From JANPLD01 sp031426355 (GTDB lineage Bacteria; Pseudomonadota; Alphaproteobacteria; Rickettsiales; UBA8987), in contig JANPLD010000015.1 of assembly GCA_031426355.1 (NCBI GenBank), positions 1 to 23,002 on the forward strand: a stretch of DNA of 23,002 nt. Direction: 5' to 3'. Shown here piece after piece: positions 1-6,417 of this stretch. The position numbers were made by a program, and so were the translations under genes. Within the stretch, counting starts at the first letter, position 1; each line of letters begins with the position of its first letter. The notes under the pieces are model-generated. The model did not search any database and was not told the origin of the DNA. It was given only the letters and a program-made list of their open reading frames with translations.

Positions 1-872
1 ACTTCTTCGCCGGGGAAAATGCCGCTGATGATTTCGCGTTTTCCACCTTTGCGAATGCCAAGCTCCACGGTGCGTTTCTCAAAATTCATGCCGTCTTTGA
101 CATAGATAAAATGATTACCGATGGTGCCAAGGATGGCGCGTTCTGGCACGGCTAAAATCTCCTCCGCATTACCAGTCGCAATTTCCAGATCGCCTTGCAG
201 GTGCGGAAGCAGTATAGCATTCGGGTTTTCGACTAGAACATAAATGGCGAATGTGCGGTCTTTCTCATCAATAGACGGATCAATGCGCTGCACGATGCCG
301 CTGAAAGTTTTCCCCGGCAGGCTATCCACGGTCAGGGCGGCATTTTGATTGATACGAATTTTTCCTAAATCTGCCGACTCATAGGTTAAGCCCTTCGCCA
401 GCATTTGTCTGCGGTCAGCAACTTCCATAAGCGCATCGCCCGCATTGACGGCTTGCCCGACCACGACATTTTGCTGTGTAAGTACACCAGAGGTGGGGGC
501 ATTAAGCGTAATCGTTCCAGAACCAACGGTAATTGGCTCAAATGACATGAGTGCTTGCCCTTTACTGATTTCTTCTCCCAGCTTCACCCGAATATCGGTA
601 ATCCTGCCTTGCGAACGCGCAGAGATAAGGGCTTGCTTTTCTGGCAGCAACTTCATCTGCGCCACCAGTTTCACCGTGTCTTGCACTGGAGCCAGATCAA
701 CGGCCACCGACTCAATTTTTAGGTTATTGATGGTTTCCTGTGGCAGTGTAAGCGTGGTCGAGCCAGCCACTCCTGCAAACGTGCCTTCGCCATGATCGTG
801 GCCTTCACCAGCCCAAGCATTTGATGCGAACATCAGCGCAATGAGCAAAAATGCTGTGGTTAATATATTCAT
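1..872 (-). CDS. cnrB: RND efflux periplasmic adaptor (membrane fusion protein), CnrB/CzcB type, 3' part cut by window edge
   Basis: About 290 codons are visible and open to the window edge. The product would link the inner-membrane RND pump to the outer-membrane channel across the periplasm. Residues 1-21 form a signal peptide ending in SNAWA. The mature protein starts with the His-rich GEGHDHGEG (22-30), typical of metal-efflux adaptors. Next come a hydrophobic beta segment, a lipoyl-like half-motif pair (around ISARSQGRITDI and TLNAPTSGVL) and the beta-barrel region. The coiled-coil hairpin is very short, as in CzcB/CusB relatives. The ATG overlaps the cnrC stop (ATGA, 869-872), so the two are translationally coupled. 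GC content is near 50 % on the lines I counted, higher than in cnrC. The family call is firm; the Ni/Co assignment rests on the neighbouring cnrYXH genes. Confidence 0.88.
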   Translation of the reverse strand, partial: MNILTTAFLLIALMFASNAWAGEGHDHGEGTFAGVAGSTTLTLPQETINNLKIESVAVDLAPVQDTVKLVAQMKLLPEKQALISARSQGRITDIRVKLGEEISKGQALMSFEPITVGSGTITLNAPTSGVLTQQNVVVGQAVNAGDALMEVADRRQMLAKGLTYESADLGKIRINQNAALTVDSLPGKTFSGIVQRIDPSIDEKDRTFAIYVLVENPNAILLPHLQGDLEIATGNAEEILAVPERAILGTIGNHFIYVKDGMNFEKRTVELGIRKGGKREIISGIFPGEE

Positions 873-2092
873 TGGATCTCCTCTAGTTTTCCGCCCAGTT
901 CAAGCTCTAGCAAGCCACGGGCATTTACTGACTGCACTAAAGCATCAAGTGCTTCATTTTCACTAGAAAGTAGTTTCTCCCGCACCTGCCAAACTTCTAG
1001 CGCATTAGCCTGTCCTTGACGGAACATGCTACTGGTTAACTCATAAGATTTACGATATCCTGGTAATATAGTATTAAAATAACTATCAGCACGACTTTGC
1101 ATAACAGATGCATTTTGCTGCAATTCACTAATCACGTCTTTTTGTGGTAATCCGACAAATAAACCTGCTTCCGATTTTACTTGCCTCAATTCTGCATTTG
1201 CTCGCTTACGCTCTGCGTCATTCTGGTTCCATAAAGGAATACGGAGTGCTATTCCAATCCCATAGGATTTTTCATCACCTGGTGAATTAGAATAAAGTAA
1301 TCTAGGTCCTAATTGCGGTAAAGCAGCATCTTGATTTGCAATACTTAACCGTTGTTCGGCAGCTTGAATGCGGTTTTTTAATACATTACGAAGGTTAGAG
1401 CGAGATTGAGCAAATGTAAGCAGCTTTTCTATGTCATCAGGTACAGAAACAAAAGTTGGTCGCTGTAATTCAATTGCTGAATAGTTCTGGCCAGTTATGC
1501 GCGCCAATTCAATTTGCTTCTGGCGCAGTTCTGCTGCAATCGCTCCAGAATCAGCAAGAAGTTTGGAGGCATCTGAGGAAAACAAATGGGATGCTGCAGG
1601 ACTTGTTTGACCTTGTTTTGCAGATGAACTCACTAATTTTTTCATCTTTTCGGCATCAGCAGCATAACTTTCATAGAGTTTTTTACGTTCAGAAAGCAGC
1701 CAGACTTGGGTATATAATGCAGTAGTTTCGTTAATAACTTTTAGAATCTCATACTTTTGTTCAGTAGTTGCTACTTTAGTAAGAGCATCAGAATATTCAG
1801 AACGTGAGCCAGAGAGCTGCGAAAACTTTAGAGGTTGCGTTAATTCTAAATCTGCTCCTGTTCCACCATTATTTCTATGGATTGCATCGGCATTTAGTTC
1901 AGGATTATCAAGTAACGTTACTTCAGTTGCAGTTGCCAACTTATCTTCATAATCACGTTGAGCACGATAAATTCCAGTATTCTTCTGGAGACTATCTTTA
2001 ATAACCTGGTCAAGCGTAATACTTTCAGCAAAGGCATTTGCAGGTAGTATCCCAAGACATAAAATAACAAATATTGATTTCACTACGCGCAT
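869..2092 (-). CDS. cnrC: TolC-family outer-membrane efflux channel, CnrC/CzcC type
   Basis: This is the outer-membrane channel of the tripartite metal efflux pump, 407 aa from the start chosen here. Residues 1-22 form a signal peptide (MRVVKSIFVILCLGILPANAFA). Two outer-membrane-efflux repeats follow, rich in long Ala/Gln/Leu helices, with the usual SYELTSSMFRQGQANALEVWQ-like segment near the C-terminus. The reading frame extends to 2140, but I prefer ATG at 2092. It has GGAG a few bases upstream, it begins a good signal peptide, and the promoter-like element at 2111-2137 lies between the two candidate starts, so a transcript from it could not include the longer version. The gene follows cnrH and overlaps cnrB by 4 nt. 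Confidence 0.88.
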   Translation of the reverse strand: MRVVKSIFVILCLGILPANAFAESITLDQVIKDSLQKNTGIYRAQRDYEDKLATATEVTLLDNPELNADAIHRNNGGTGADLELTQPLKFSQLSGSRSEYSDALTKVATTEQKYEILKVINETTALYTQVWLLSERKKLYESYAADAEKMKKLVSSSAKQGQTSPAASHLFSSDASKLLADSGAIAAELRQKQIELARITGQNYSAIELQRPTFVSVPDDIEKLLTFAQSRSNLRNVLKNRIQAAEQRLSIANQDAALPQLGPRLLYSNSPGDEKSYGIGIALRIPLWNQNDAERKRANAELRQVKSEAGLFVGLPQKDVISELQQNASVMQSRADSYFNTILPGYRKSYELTSSMFRQGQANALEVWQVREKLLSSENEALDALVQSVNARGLLELELGGKLEEIQ

Positions 2093-2110
2093 TTTTTCTC
2101 CATTTGTTAT

Positions 2111-2137
2111 TAATACGAAGTAAATACGTTTATCCCT
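2111..2137 (-). promoter_or_regulatory. Putative CnrH-dependent promoter of cnrC
   Basis: On the minus strand it reads AGGGATAAAC (2137-2128), 8 nt, TTCGTATTA (2119-2111). The same two blocks with the same 8-nt spacing recur upstream of cnrY, while the 8 spacer bases mostly differ. The CGTA core in the downstream block resembles -10 elements of ECF sigma factors. The element lies in the 54-nt gap between cnrH and cnrC, about 19 nt before the cnrC ATG. Promoters at both cnrY and cnrC are known in Cupriavidus metallidurans. That CnrH recognises this sequence here is inference. Confidence 0.72.
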
Positions 2138-2146
2138 CAAATCTTT

Positions 2147-2701
2147 TTAATATTTCTTCAATAACTTATCCGACAATAATTTCCTAGCGCGATAAACCCG
2201 GGTTTCCAGTGTTTTTGGTGTAATGTTAAGAATTTCAGCACATTGATCTTGGCTATTTCCTTCTATTGCAAACAGTATTAAGGCTGTTTTAAGTTTATGG
2301 GGCAGTAATTCGATGGTACGGTCAATATTTTTAATTTCTTGGGCTGATTGTGCTGCAGATTCCGGATCGGGTGCGGAATCCGCAATATTCAACACTGCCT
2401 CTGAATCATCAAAAGAAAAAAGCTGAAGAAATTTCTTCTTACGATTATGATCCCGGCATAGATTCAAAGCAATCTGAAATAGCCAACTAGAAAACTTATA
2501 TTTGGGATTATATGTACCTGCTGAGAAATATAGCTTTGTAAATGTTTCCTGCACCAGATCATAGGCAAGCTCTTCATCCCGAAGATAACGGCAGATAAAA
2601 CTGAATAACTGGTGTTTATATCTGCTCATAATCTCATTTAGAGCAAGGTTTTCACCGTTTATCAGTTTTTTAATTAATTCCTGATCATTGCATTCTCTCA
2701 T
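2147..2701 (-). CDS. cnrH: ECF RNA polymerase sigma factor, CnrH-like
   Basis: A 184-aa sigma-70 family factor of the ECF group, which directs RNA polymerase to the metal-efflux promoters once released from its anti-sigma factor. Sigma-2 spans about residues 20-90, with the region 2.2-like AYDLVQETFTKLY and the region 2.4-like KFSSWLFQIALNLCRDH. Sigma-4 spans about 125-182, with LPHKLKTALILFAIEGNSQDQ and a helix-turn-helix ending in TLETRVYRARKLL. There is no sigma-3 domain, as expected for ECF. It follows cnrX by 11 nt and precedes the cnrC promoter element. The gene order Y-X-H-C-B matches the Cupriavidus cnr operon, which supports the CnrH name over a generic RpoE-like label. Confidence 0.87.
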   Translation of the reverse strand: MRECNDQELIKKLINGENLALNEIMSRYKHQLFSFICRYLRDEELAYDLVQETFTKLYFSAGTYNPKYKFSSWLFQIALNLCRDHNRKKKFLQLFSFDDSEAVLNIADSAPDPESAAQSAQEIKNIDRTIELLPHKLKTALILFAIEGNSQDQCAEILNITPKTLETRVYRARKLLSDKLLKKY

Positions 2702-2712
2702 GCTTAATGCGC

Positions 2713-3150
2713 TTAAGGGTTGTGTGTAAGCGCGTCAGTAGTTAACGCATTTAATTTTTTGCTTTGTTCAGGCGTTAGAACCGAATGCATTTCAAACAAA
2801 TGCTCAAGGGTAGCCTTTTGCAATTCACCTTGAGCTATATGGATCTTATCAACAGCTTGCTGTACCCGATCTGAATATCTGCCATCTTTATTGATAGCAT
2901 CTGCTAGCTCTTTATTAGCAATCAGGATCTGATTTTCTAATTCTCTTTTTTTAAAGGCAAATTTTTCTTCAATAGGAATCAGATTTTCATCTTGCTCGTC
3001 AGTAATACTGAGTTGCTCGTGTAACCATTGATGCGGGTCATGTATATGCTTCTGATATCCTAAAAAATATTTTCCAATCAGAAAACAAACGCTGAACGCA
3101 ACGATTGCAACAATAACTGATAACCTGAAATCTTTATAAAACTGCTTCAT
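2713..3150 (-). CDS. cnrX: Periplasmic nickel/cobalt sensor, CnrX-like, membrane-anchored
   Basis: A 145-aa protein with an N-terminal membrane anchor (about residues 11-30) and an all-helical periplasmic domain. In C. metallidurans, CnrX binds Ni(II) or Co(II) and passes the signal to the anti-sigma complex CnrY. From memory of the CnrX structure, its metal ligands are H42, H46, E63, H119 and M123. Here the matching residues are H40, H44, E61, H117 and M121, all present with the same spacing. The segments HQWLHEQL and LEHLFEMHSVL resemble the two binding helices. The ATG overlaps the cnrY stop (ATGA, 3147-3150). A general ZraP/Spy-like metal sensor is the alternative, but the five-ligand pattern and the gene order favour CnrX. 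Confidence 0.85.
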   Translation of the reverse strand: MKQFYKDFRLSVIVAIVAFSVCFLIGKYFLGYQKHIHDPHQWLHEQLSITDEQDENLIPIEEKFAFKKRELENQILIANKELADAINKDGRYSDRVQQAVDKIHIAQGELQKATLEHLFEMHSVLTPEQSKKLNALTTDALTHNP

Positions 3151-3476
3151 CTGTTATTTATTTTGGTTATATCAAAATGATTAATATGAGGCTTAAATAT
3201 TTTGAAATTTAACATTTCTGCCGCATCCGGTTGGTTATATGAGTTTTGAATACTAGAAAATCCGATTGTTATACCTAATACAGTTGCAAATATCACTGGC
3301 GCAAATCGGTATTGTGCTGGGAAAATTATTGATAATACATACTCAATCCAGCCAACTGGCTGCTCCTTACGTATAACAGCAATTCTCTGCCAGACATCTC
3401 CTTCTAAACTGTCTAACTTATTATTTGATATCCGCAGCCTATACGACTTAAGTAATTTATCTAATTTTTGTTCCAT
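3147..3476 (-). CDS. cnrY: Anti-sigma factor, CnrY/NccY-like, single-pass membrane protein
   Basis: A 109-aa protein with a cytoplasmic N-terminal part (1 to about 52, containing LDSLEGDVWQRIAVIR), one membrane segment (about 57-75, FAPVIFATVLGITIGFSSI) and a short periplasmic tail. In the cnr system CnrY holds the sigma factor CnrH inactive at the membrane until CnrX senses metal. Sequence similarity among these small anti-sigma factors is low. The call rests on topology, size and its place as first gene, coupled to cnrX and upstream of an ECF sigma gene. AGAGG lies 5 nt before the ATG. A promoter element matching the one at cnrC lies about 36 nt upstream. Confidence 0.75.
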   Translation of the reverse strand: MEQKLDKLLKSYRLRISNNKLDSLEGDVWQRIAVIRKEQPVGWIEYVLSIIFPAQYRFAPVIFATVLGITIGFSSIQNSYNQPDAAEMLNFKIFKPHINHFDITKINNR

Positions 3477-3511
3477 ATAACCTCTTTAATCTTTGGTATT
3501 GTGTATATAAA

Positions 3512-3538
3512 TAATACGAAAGGAATTGGTTTATCCCT
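3512..3538 (-). promoter_or_regulatory. Putative CnrH-dependent promoter of cnrY (autoregulatory)
   Basis: On the minus strand it reads AGGGATAAAC (3538-3529), 8 nt, TTCGTATTA (3520-3512), identical in both blocks and in spacing to the element before cnrC. It would start a transcript of about 30 nt leader into cnrY. If CnrH uses it, the sigma factor activates its own operon, a positive loop held back by CnrY and CnrX. No other copy of the paired blocks was noticed in the window. Confidence 0.72.
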
Positions 3539-3756
3539 TAGATTATCTCGAAATTTAGCGATAATGTCAGGATAAGTAACAGAGTAGATTCAACGCGTTA
3601 AAGTTTATGAATATTTAGATTTAGTAAATTTATGGTCAGCGGAAGATTAACTCAGTTCAAATATTAAGAACAAAAGAAATTTTAAAAGTGGATTAACTTT
3701 TATAGATTAGTTGCATTTAGTAGTAATTTTATTAGCGGGTTAGTTGTGGGGTAATA
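3539..3756. other. Gene-free AT-rich stretch between the cnr operon and tRNA-Ser
   Basis: No convincing coding frame, hairpin terminator or repeat was found here. Together with the cnrY leader and the tRNA-like fragment it makes a non-coding gap of about 330 nt. It lies upstream of the cnr promoter and downstream of the tRNA-Ser 3' end. Confidence 0.5.
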
Positions 3757-3761
3757 GATAA

Positions 3762-3795
3762 CGTTAGCACTATAACCAACTGAACTATAAGCGAA
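3762..3795 (-). pseudogene. tRNA-like 5' fragment (acceptor/D-arm region), possible degenerate tRNA
   Basis: The minus strand contains CTTATAGTTCAGTTGGTTA followed by TAGTGC. TAGTTCAGTTGGTTA is the standard T8-to-D-loop sequence of bacterial tRNAs. The D-stem pairs poorly (C13 opposite T22), and no matching anticodon stem, T-arm (GTTCRA) or CCA end follows. I read it as a remnant of a tRNA gene 13 nt past tRNA-Ser in the same direction. A chance match is possible. Confidence 0.35.
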
Positions 3796-3808
3796 ATACT
3801 TTTATAAA

Positions 3809-3898
3809 TGGCGGAAGCGGTGAGATTCGAACTCACGGTGGACTTGCGCCCACGTCAGTTTTCAAGACTGGTGCCTTAAACCGCTCGGCCACGCTTCC
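3809..3898 (-). tRNA. tRNA-Ser (anticodon UGA), CCA encoded
   Basis: The minus strand gives acceptor GGAAGCG (3898-3892) pairing perfectly with CGCTTCC (3819-3813), then discriminator G and encoded CCA (3811-3809). The D-arm TGGCCGAGCGGTTTAAGGC, a long variable arm (class II) and the T-arm GAGTTCGAATCTC are all present. The anticodon loop CTTGAAA places UGA at 3864-3862, which reads UCN serine codons. The outermost anticodon-stem pair looks mismatched. Length is 90 nt including CCA. Confidence 0.96.
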
Positions 3899-3903
3899 GC
3901 AAA

Positions 3904-3922
3904 TTTACATATAGAATGTAAA
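3904..3922. repeat. Perfect 7-bp inverted repeat beside the tRNA-Ser 5' end
   Basis: TTTACAT (3904-3910) and ATGTAAA (3916-3922) are exact inverted copies around ATAGA, ending 5 nt before the tRNA 5' end. It would form a small hairpin in the tRNA leader. A processing signal, a regulator site or chance are all possible. Confidence 0.4.
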
Positions 3923-4199
3923 GAGTGACCGATTTAGTTTGAGCATAAGATTTTGTCAATTAAAATAAGCTGGTAGAAAATAAATGATTTCAAAAAATAT
4001 TTTAGAAGTCATGATATTTAACTTAATTAGCTCCCTTCTTATTTAACCTTGGGTTATTTAAACTTTTCTTATCATGCTAGGGCTATTTTTTCGTTGACAT
4101 AAAAAACCACCTATTGTTATTTTCCAATATATAAAAATCGTATAAAATTTGCCCTGAATTCCGCCAATTGCCTAAGCCGCGGCCAATAACGGTTTGCGC
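3923..4199. other. Non-coding stretch between tRNA-Ser and the lipoprotein gene, with candidate promoter elements
   Basis: No gene was found. On the minus strand TTGACA (3959-3954) with TAAATC 17 nt downstream could drive tRNA-Ser, although the -10 match is poor. On the plus strand TTGACA (4094-4099) with TATTTT 18 nt downstream (4118-4123) could be a distal promoter for the lipoprotein gene. Both are weak candidates. Confidence 0.3.
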
Positions 4200-4228
4200 T
4201 GGACTACCCTTCTTATTTGTGTTATAAT
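4200..4228 (+). promoter_or_regulatory. Sigma-70 promoter of the lipoprotein gene
   Basis: TGGACT (4200-4205), 17 nt, TATAAT (4223-4228) with the extended -10 TG at 4220-4221. A start near 4235 gives a leader of about 33 nt before the ATG at 4268. The -10 is perfect; the -35 matches four of six consensus bases. Confidence 0.65.
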
Positions 4229-4267
4229 AGCCATATCAAGTTAACCAAATCTTAACTTTAAGAACAA

Positions 4268-4651
4268 ATGGGAAAAATAGGGAAATATTTATCTTTAGGT
4301 TGCTTAGCTCTTATGTGTAACGCATGTAGTGGTGTAGACTACGTAAACAATGCTGGTTATACGGAGATTACAGGTATTGATGTGAATGATAAAGCTGCTT
4401 ATTTTGATACTTCAAAGCGCGCAAAACAATATGGCGCCTTAATGTTTAAAAGGGATAGCAACAAAGAAATGTCTGAAGAAGGTAATGCTATAACGTTTGC
4501 TCTTAAACGTCAAAAACAAAAATTCTTTGCAGAAACAAGCCTTTTTGAGACTAAAAATGAAGAAAAGACCTTTATTGATAAAACGTTTTTTGATTTTGGA
4601 TTAGATAGAAAATCCAAAGGCTTATCATTAGGCCTTACAATGAACTTCTAG
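4268..4651 (+). CDS. Small putative outer-membrane lipoprotein of unknown function
   Basis: 127 aa, not recognised. Residues 1-20 look like a lipoprotein signal: charged start, hydrophobic core LSLGCLALM, then CNAC with C20 as the likely lipidated cysteine. The -3 position is Cys, not the usual Leu, so the lipobox is imperfect. The mature part is polar and Lys-rich. Its end (KGLSLGLTMNF) alternates polar and apolar residues and finishes in Phe, as in the last strand of outer-membrane beta proteins, although the protein is too short to form a usual barrel alone. It has its own promoter and stands alone between tRNA-Ser and mraZ. I assign no function. Confidence 0.7.
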   Translation: MGKIGKYLSLGCLALMCNACSGVDYVNNAGYTEITGIDVNDKAAYFDTSKRAKQYGALMFKRDSNKEMSEEGNAITFALKRQKQKFFAETSLFETKNEEKTFIDKTFFDFGLDRKSKGLSLGLTMNF

Positions 4652-4791
4652 TTCCACACACTTTTCTGACTAGCAAATCCATTACACTTTGCCCCGTTTA
4701 TTGCCTCATTAATATCACCTCAACAAATGTAATTAAACTGCATCGCCTTCTGCTGTGCATAAAAAATTCATAAAAATTTTATCTAATTGGC

Positions 4792-4820
4792 TTGATAATT
4801 ATAATCATTTGGCGTAGAAT
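4792..4820 (+). promoter_or_regulatory. Promoter of the mraZ division cluster
   Basis: TTGATA (4792-4797), exactly 17 nt, TAGAAT (4815-4820), each five of six matches to sigma-70 consensus. Transcription would start near 4827, inside the operator repeats that follow directly. A second possible -10 (TATAAT, 4800-4805) lacks a good -35. Confidence 0.72.
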
Positions 4821-4854
4821 CCCATTAATTCCCAAAAATAACCATTTATACCCA
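4821..4854 (+). promoter_or_regulatory. MraZ operator: four TGGG-type direct repeats at 10-bp period
   Basis: CCCA occurs at 4821, 4831 and 4851 and ACCA at 4841, which is TGGG, TGGT, TGGG, TGGG on the minus strand at exact 10-bp steps. MraZ of E. coli binds TGGGN direct repeats separated by 5 nt between its promoter and its start codon. The motif, period and position all match, so mraZ probably represses its own cluster here. One repeat is degenerate. Confidence 0.8.
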
Positions 4855-4866
4855 AATTTAAGAATA

Positions 4867-5313
4867 ATGGGATTATTCATTTCAAATTACAGCAATAAGA
4901 TTGATGCAAAGGGCCGCGTCTCTGTTCCTTCACAATTTCGTAGCGCGCTGGCTGAAGAGAATTTCAGCGGCGTTATCCTCTACCCTTCTTTCATAAATCC
5001 ATGCGTTGAAGCCTGCGGAATGTCTCGCCTTGAGAAGATCGCCAGCTCGATTGATGAGATGGATATCTATGCAGATGAGCGTGATGCCTTTGCTGCCAGC
5101 ATCTTAGGTGGCAGCGAGCAGCTTGCATTTGATACCGAGGGTCGCATAACACTTTCCAAAACACTTATAGAAAATGCAGAACTTAAAGATAAAGCCGTGT
5201 TCGTAGGTAAAGGTTTTACATTTGAGATATGGAACCCTGAGAAATTTGAGAAATATTTCGATAGATCGCGTGAGATCGCAAAACTAAACCGCGGCAAATT
5301 AGGCAAAAAATAA
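4867..5313 (+). CDS. mraZ: Transcriptional regulator MraZ
   Basis: 148 aa, the usual family length. MraZ is a ring-forming DNA-binding protein that represses the division and cell-wall cluster. Two copies of the swapped-hairpin SpoVT/AbrB-like fold are visible: KIDAKGRVSVP near the N-terminus (DxKGR motif) and DTEGRITLSKTL in the second half. The frame opens at 4792, but that region holds the promoter and operator, and MGLFISNYSNKIDAKGR is the conserved family N-terminus, so I start at ATG 4867. No clear Shine-Dalgarno is seen. rsmH follows. Confidence 0.94.
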   Translation: MGLFISNYSNKIDAKGRVSVPSQFRSALAEENFSGVILYPSFINPCVEACGMSRLEKIASSIDEMDIYADERDAFAASILGGSEQLAFDTEGRITLSKTLIENAELKDKAVFVGKGFTFEIWNPEKFEKYFDRSREIAKLNRGKLGKK

Positions 5314-5464
5314 ATATAAAACTGTGCAAATAAGATTAGAAAATATAGATACGATAAAAAATTCCAAAAATATCAGGATTGAGGATTTACATATCTTCAA
5401 TTTCGACTACGAAGATTTCGGATATATCTTTGAAAGAAAAAATTTCACCGAAGTAAAAAAAAGA

Positions 5465-6415
5465 ATGAATGAAGAATTTCACAGACCGGTACTGTTAAAA
5501 GAAACGCTTGAAGGCCTGAACATTAAAGATGGCGGCGTTTATGTTGACTGCACATTCGGCGCTGGCGGTCATACTCGCGCTATACTTGAAAGCGCAAACT
5601 GTAAAGTTATCGGAATTGACAGGGATGCATTCACTGAAAAATTCGCAGATGAATTGAAAAAAGAATTTCCTGACAGGTTCGCATATGTAAATTCAAGATT
5701 TTCTGATCTTGATTCTGCCCTTGATTCTATCAAAGTTGATAAGGTTGATGGAATACTTTTTGATATCGGAGTTTCCTCAATGCAGTTCGATACACCGCGC
5801 CGCGGCTTCTCTTTCCAGCTGGATGGGCCGCTTGATATGCGTATGGAAAGTGATGGGAATAGTGCTGAGGATTTTATAAATACGGCAACTGAAGAAGAGA
5901 TCGCCGGAGTGATATTCAGATACGGCGATGAGAAGAGATCCCGCTCGATTGCGCGTGCTATAATTGTCGAAAGGCAGGAAAAAAGAATAACACGAACTGC
6001 GCAACTTGCAGATATAATCAAGCGTTCAGTTGGAAGGTACAATGACACAATACACCCGGCCACCCGCAGTTTTCAGGCGATACGCATTCATGTTAATGAT
6101 GAACTCAACCAATTAAAATTGGGCTTGCAAAAGGCAATCAAAAGGATAAAAGATGATGGAAAGGTTTGCGTAATTACTTTTCACTCGGGAGAAGATGTTA
6201 TTGTGAAAGATTTTTTTAGAGAGATTTCAGGATACAATCAGGGCGTTTCAAGATACATGCCCCTACCTTCAAGCACCGCTACAAATTACCTTTCAGAGTT
6301 TGAGATGCTACCAAAAAAACCGATAGCTGCCAGTGAAGAGGAAACCAACTCTAATCCGCGCGCAAGATCGGCGAAGTTGAGAATTTTGAAAAAAACTAAA
6401 CACACTATCAATTAG
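5465..6415 (+). CDS. rsmH: 16S rRNA (cytosine1402-N4)-methyltransferase RsmH
   Basis: 316 aa from ATG 5465. It methylates N4 of C1402 in the ribosomal P-site region using SAM. Visible motifs are HRPVLLKE at the start, the SAM loop VDCTFGAGGHT, DGILFDIGVSSMQ, the RGFSF segment, RSFQAIRIHVNDEL and VITFHSGEDVIVK. Most relatives read FHSLEDR in the last motif, so the Gly is a variant. The frame stays open upstream to a GTG at 5324, which would add 47 residues not typical of the family; no Shine-Dalgarno supports either start. ftsL begins 2 nt after the stop. Confidence 0.93.
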   Translation: MNEEFHRPVLLKETLEGLNIKDGGVYVDCTFGAGGHTRAILESANCKVIGIDRDAFTEKFADELKKEFPDRFAYVNSRFSDLDSALDSIKVDKVDGILFDIGVSSMQFDTPRRGFSFQLDGPLDMRMESDGNSAEDFINTATEEEIAGVIFRYGDEKRSRSIARAIIVERQEKRITRTAQLADIIKRSVGRYNDTIHPATRSFQAIRIHVNDELNQLKLGLQKAIKRIKDDGKVCVITFHSGEDVIVKDFFREISGYNQGVSRYMPLPSSTATNYLSEFEMLPKKPIAASEEETNSNPRARSAKLRILKKTKHTIN

Positions 6416-6417
6416 AA

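Noticed and set aside
445..795. Plus-strand ORF inside cnrB
   Set aside because: It lies antisense to a clear adaptor gene and its product is Ser/Thr/Cys-rich without any recognisable domain.
2093..2140. Longer start for the cnrC gene at 2140
   Set aside because: It would place coding sequence across the promoter-like element, and the internal ATG at 2092 has a Shine-Dalgarno and begins a normal signal peptide.
4792..4866. Longer MraZ N-terminus from 4792
   Set aside because: This stretch holds the promoter and the TGGG repeats, and MraZ family proteins begin at the ATG 4867 segment.
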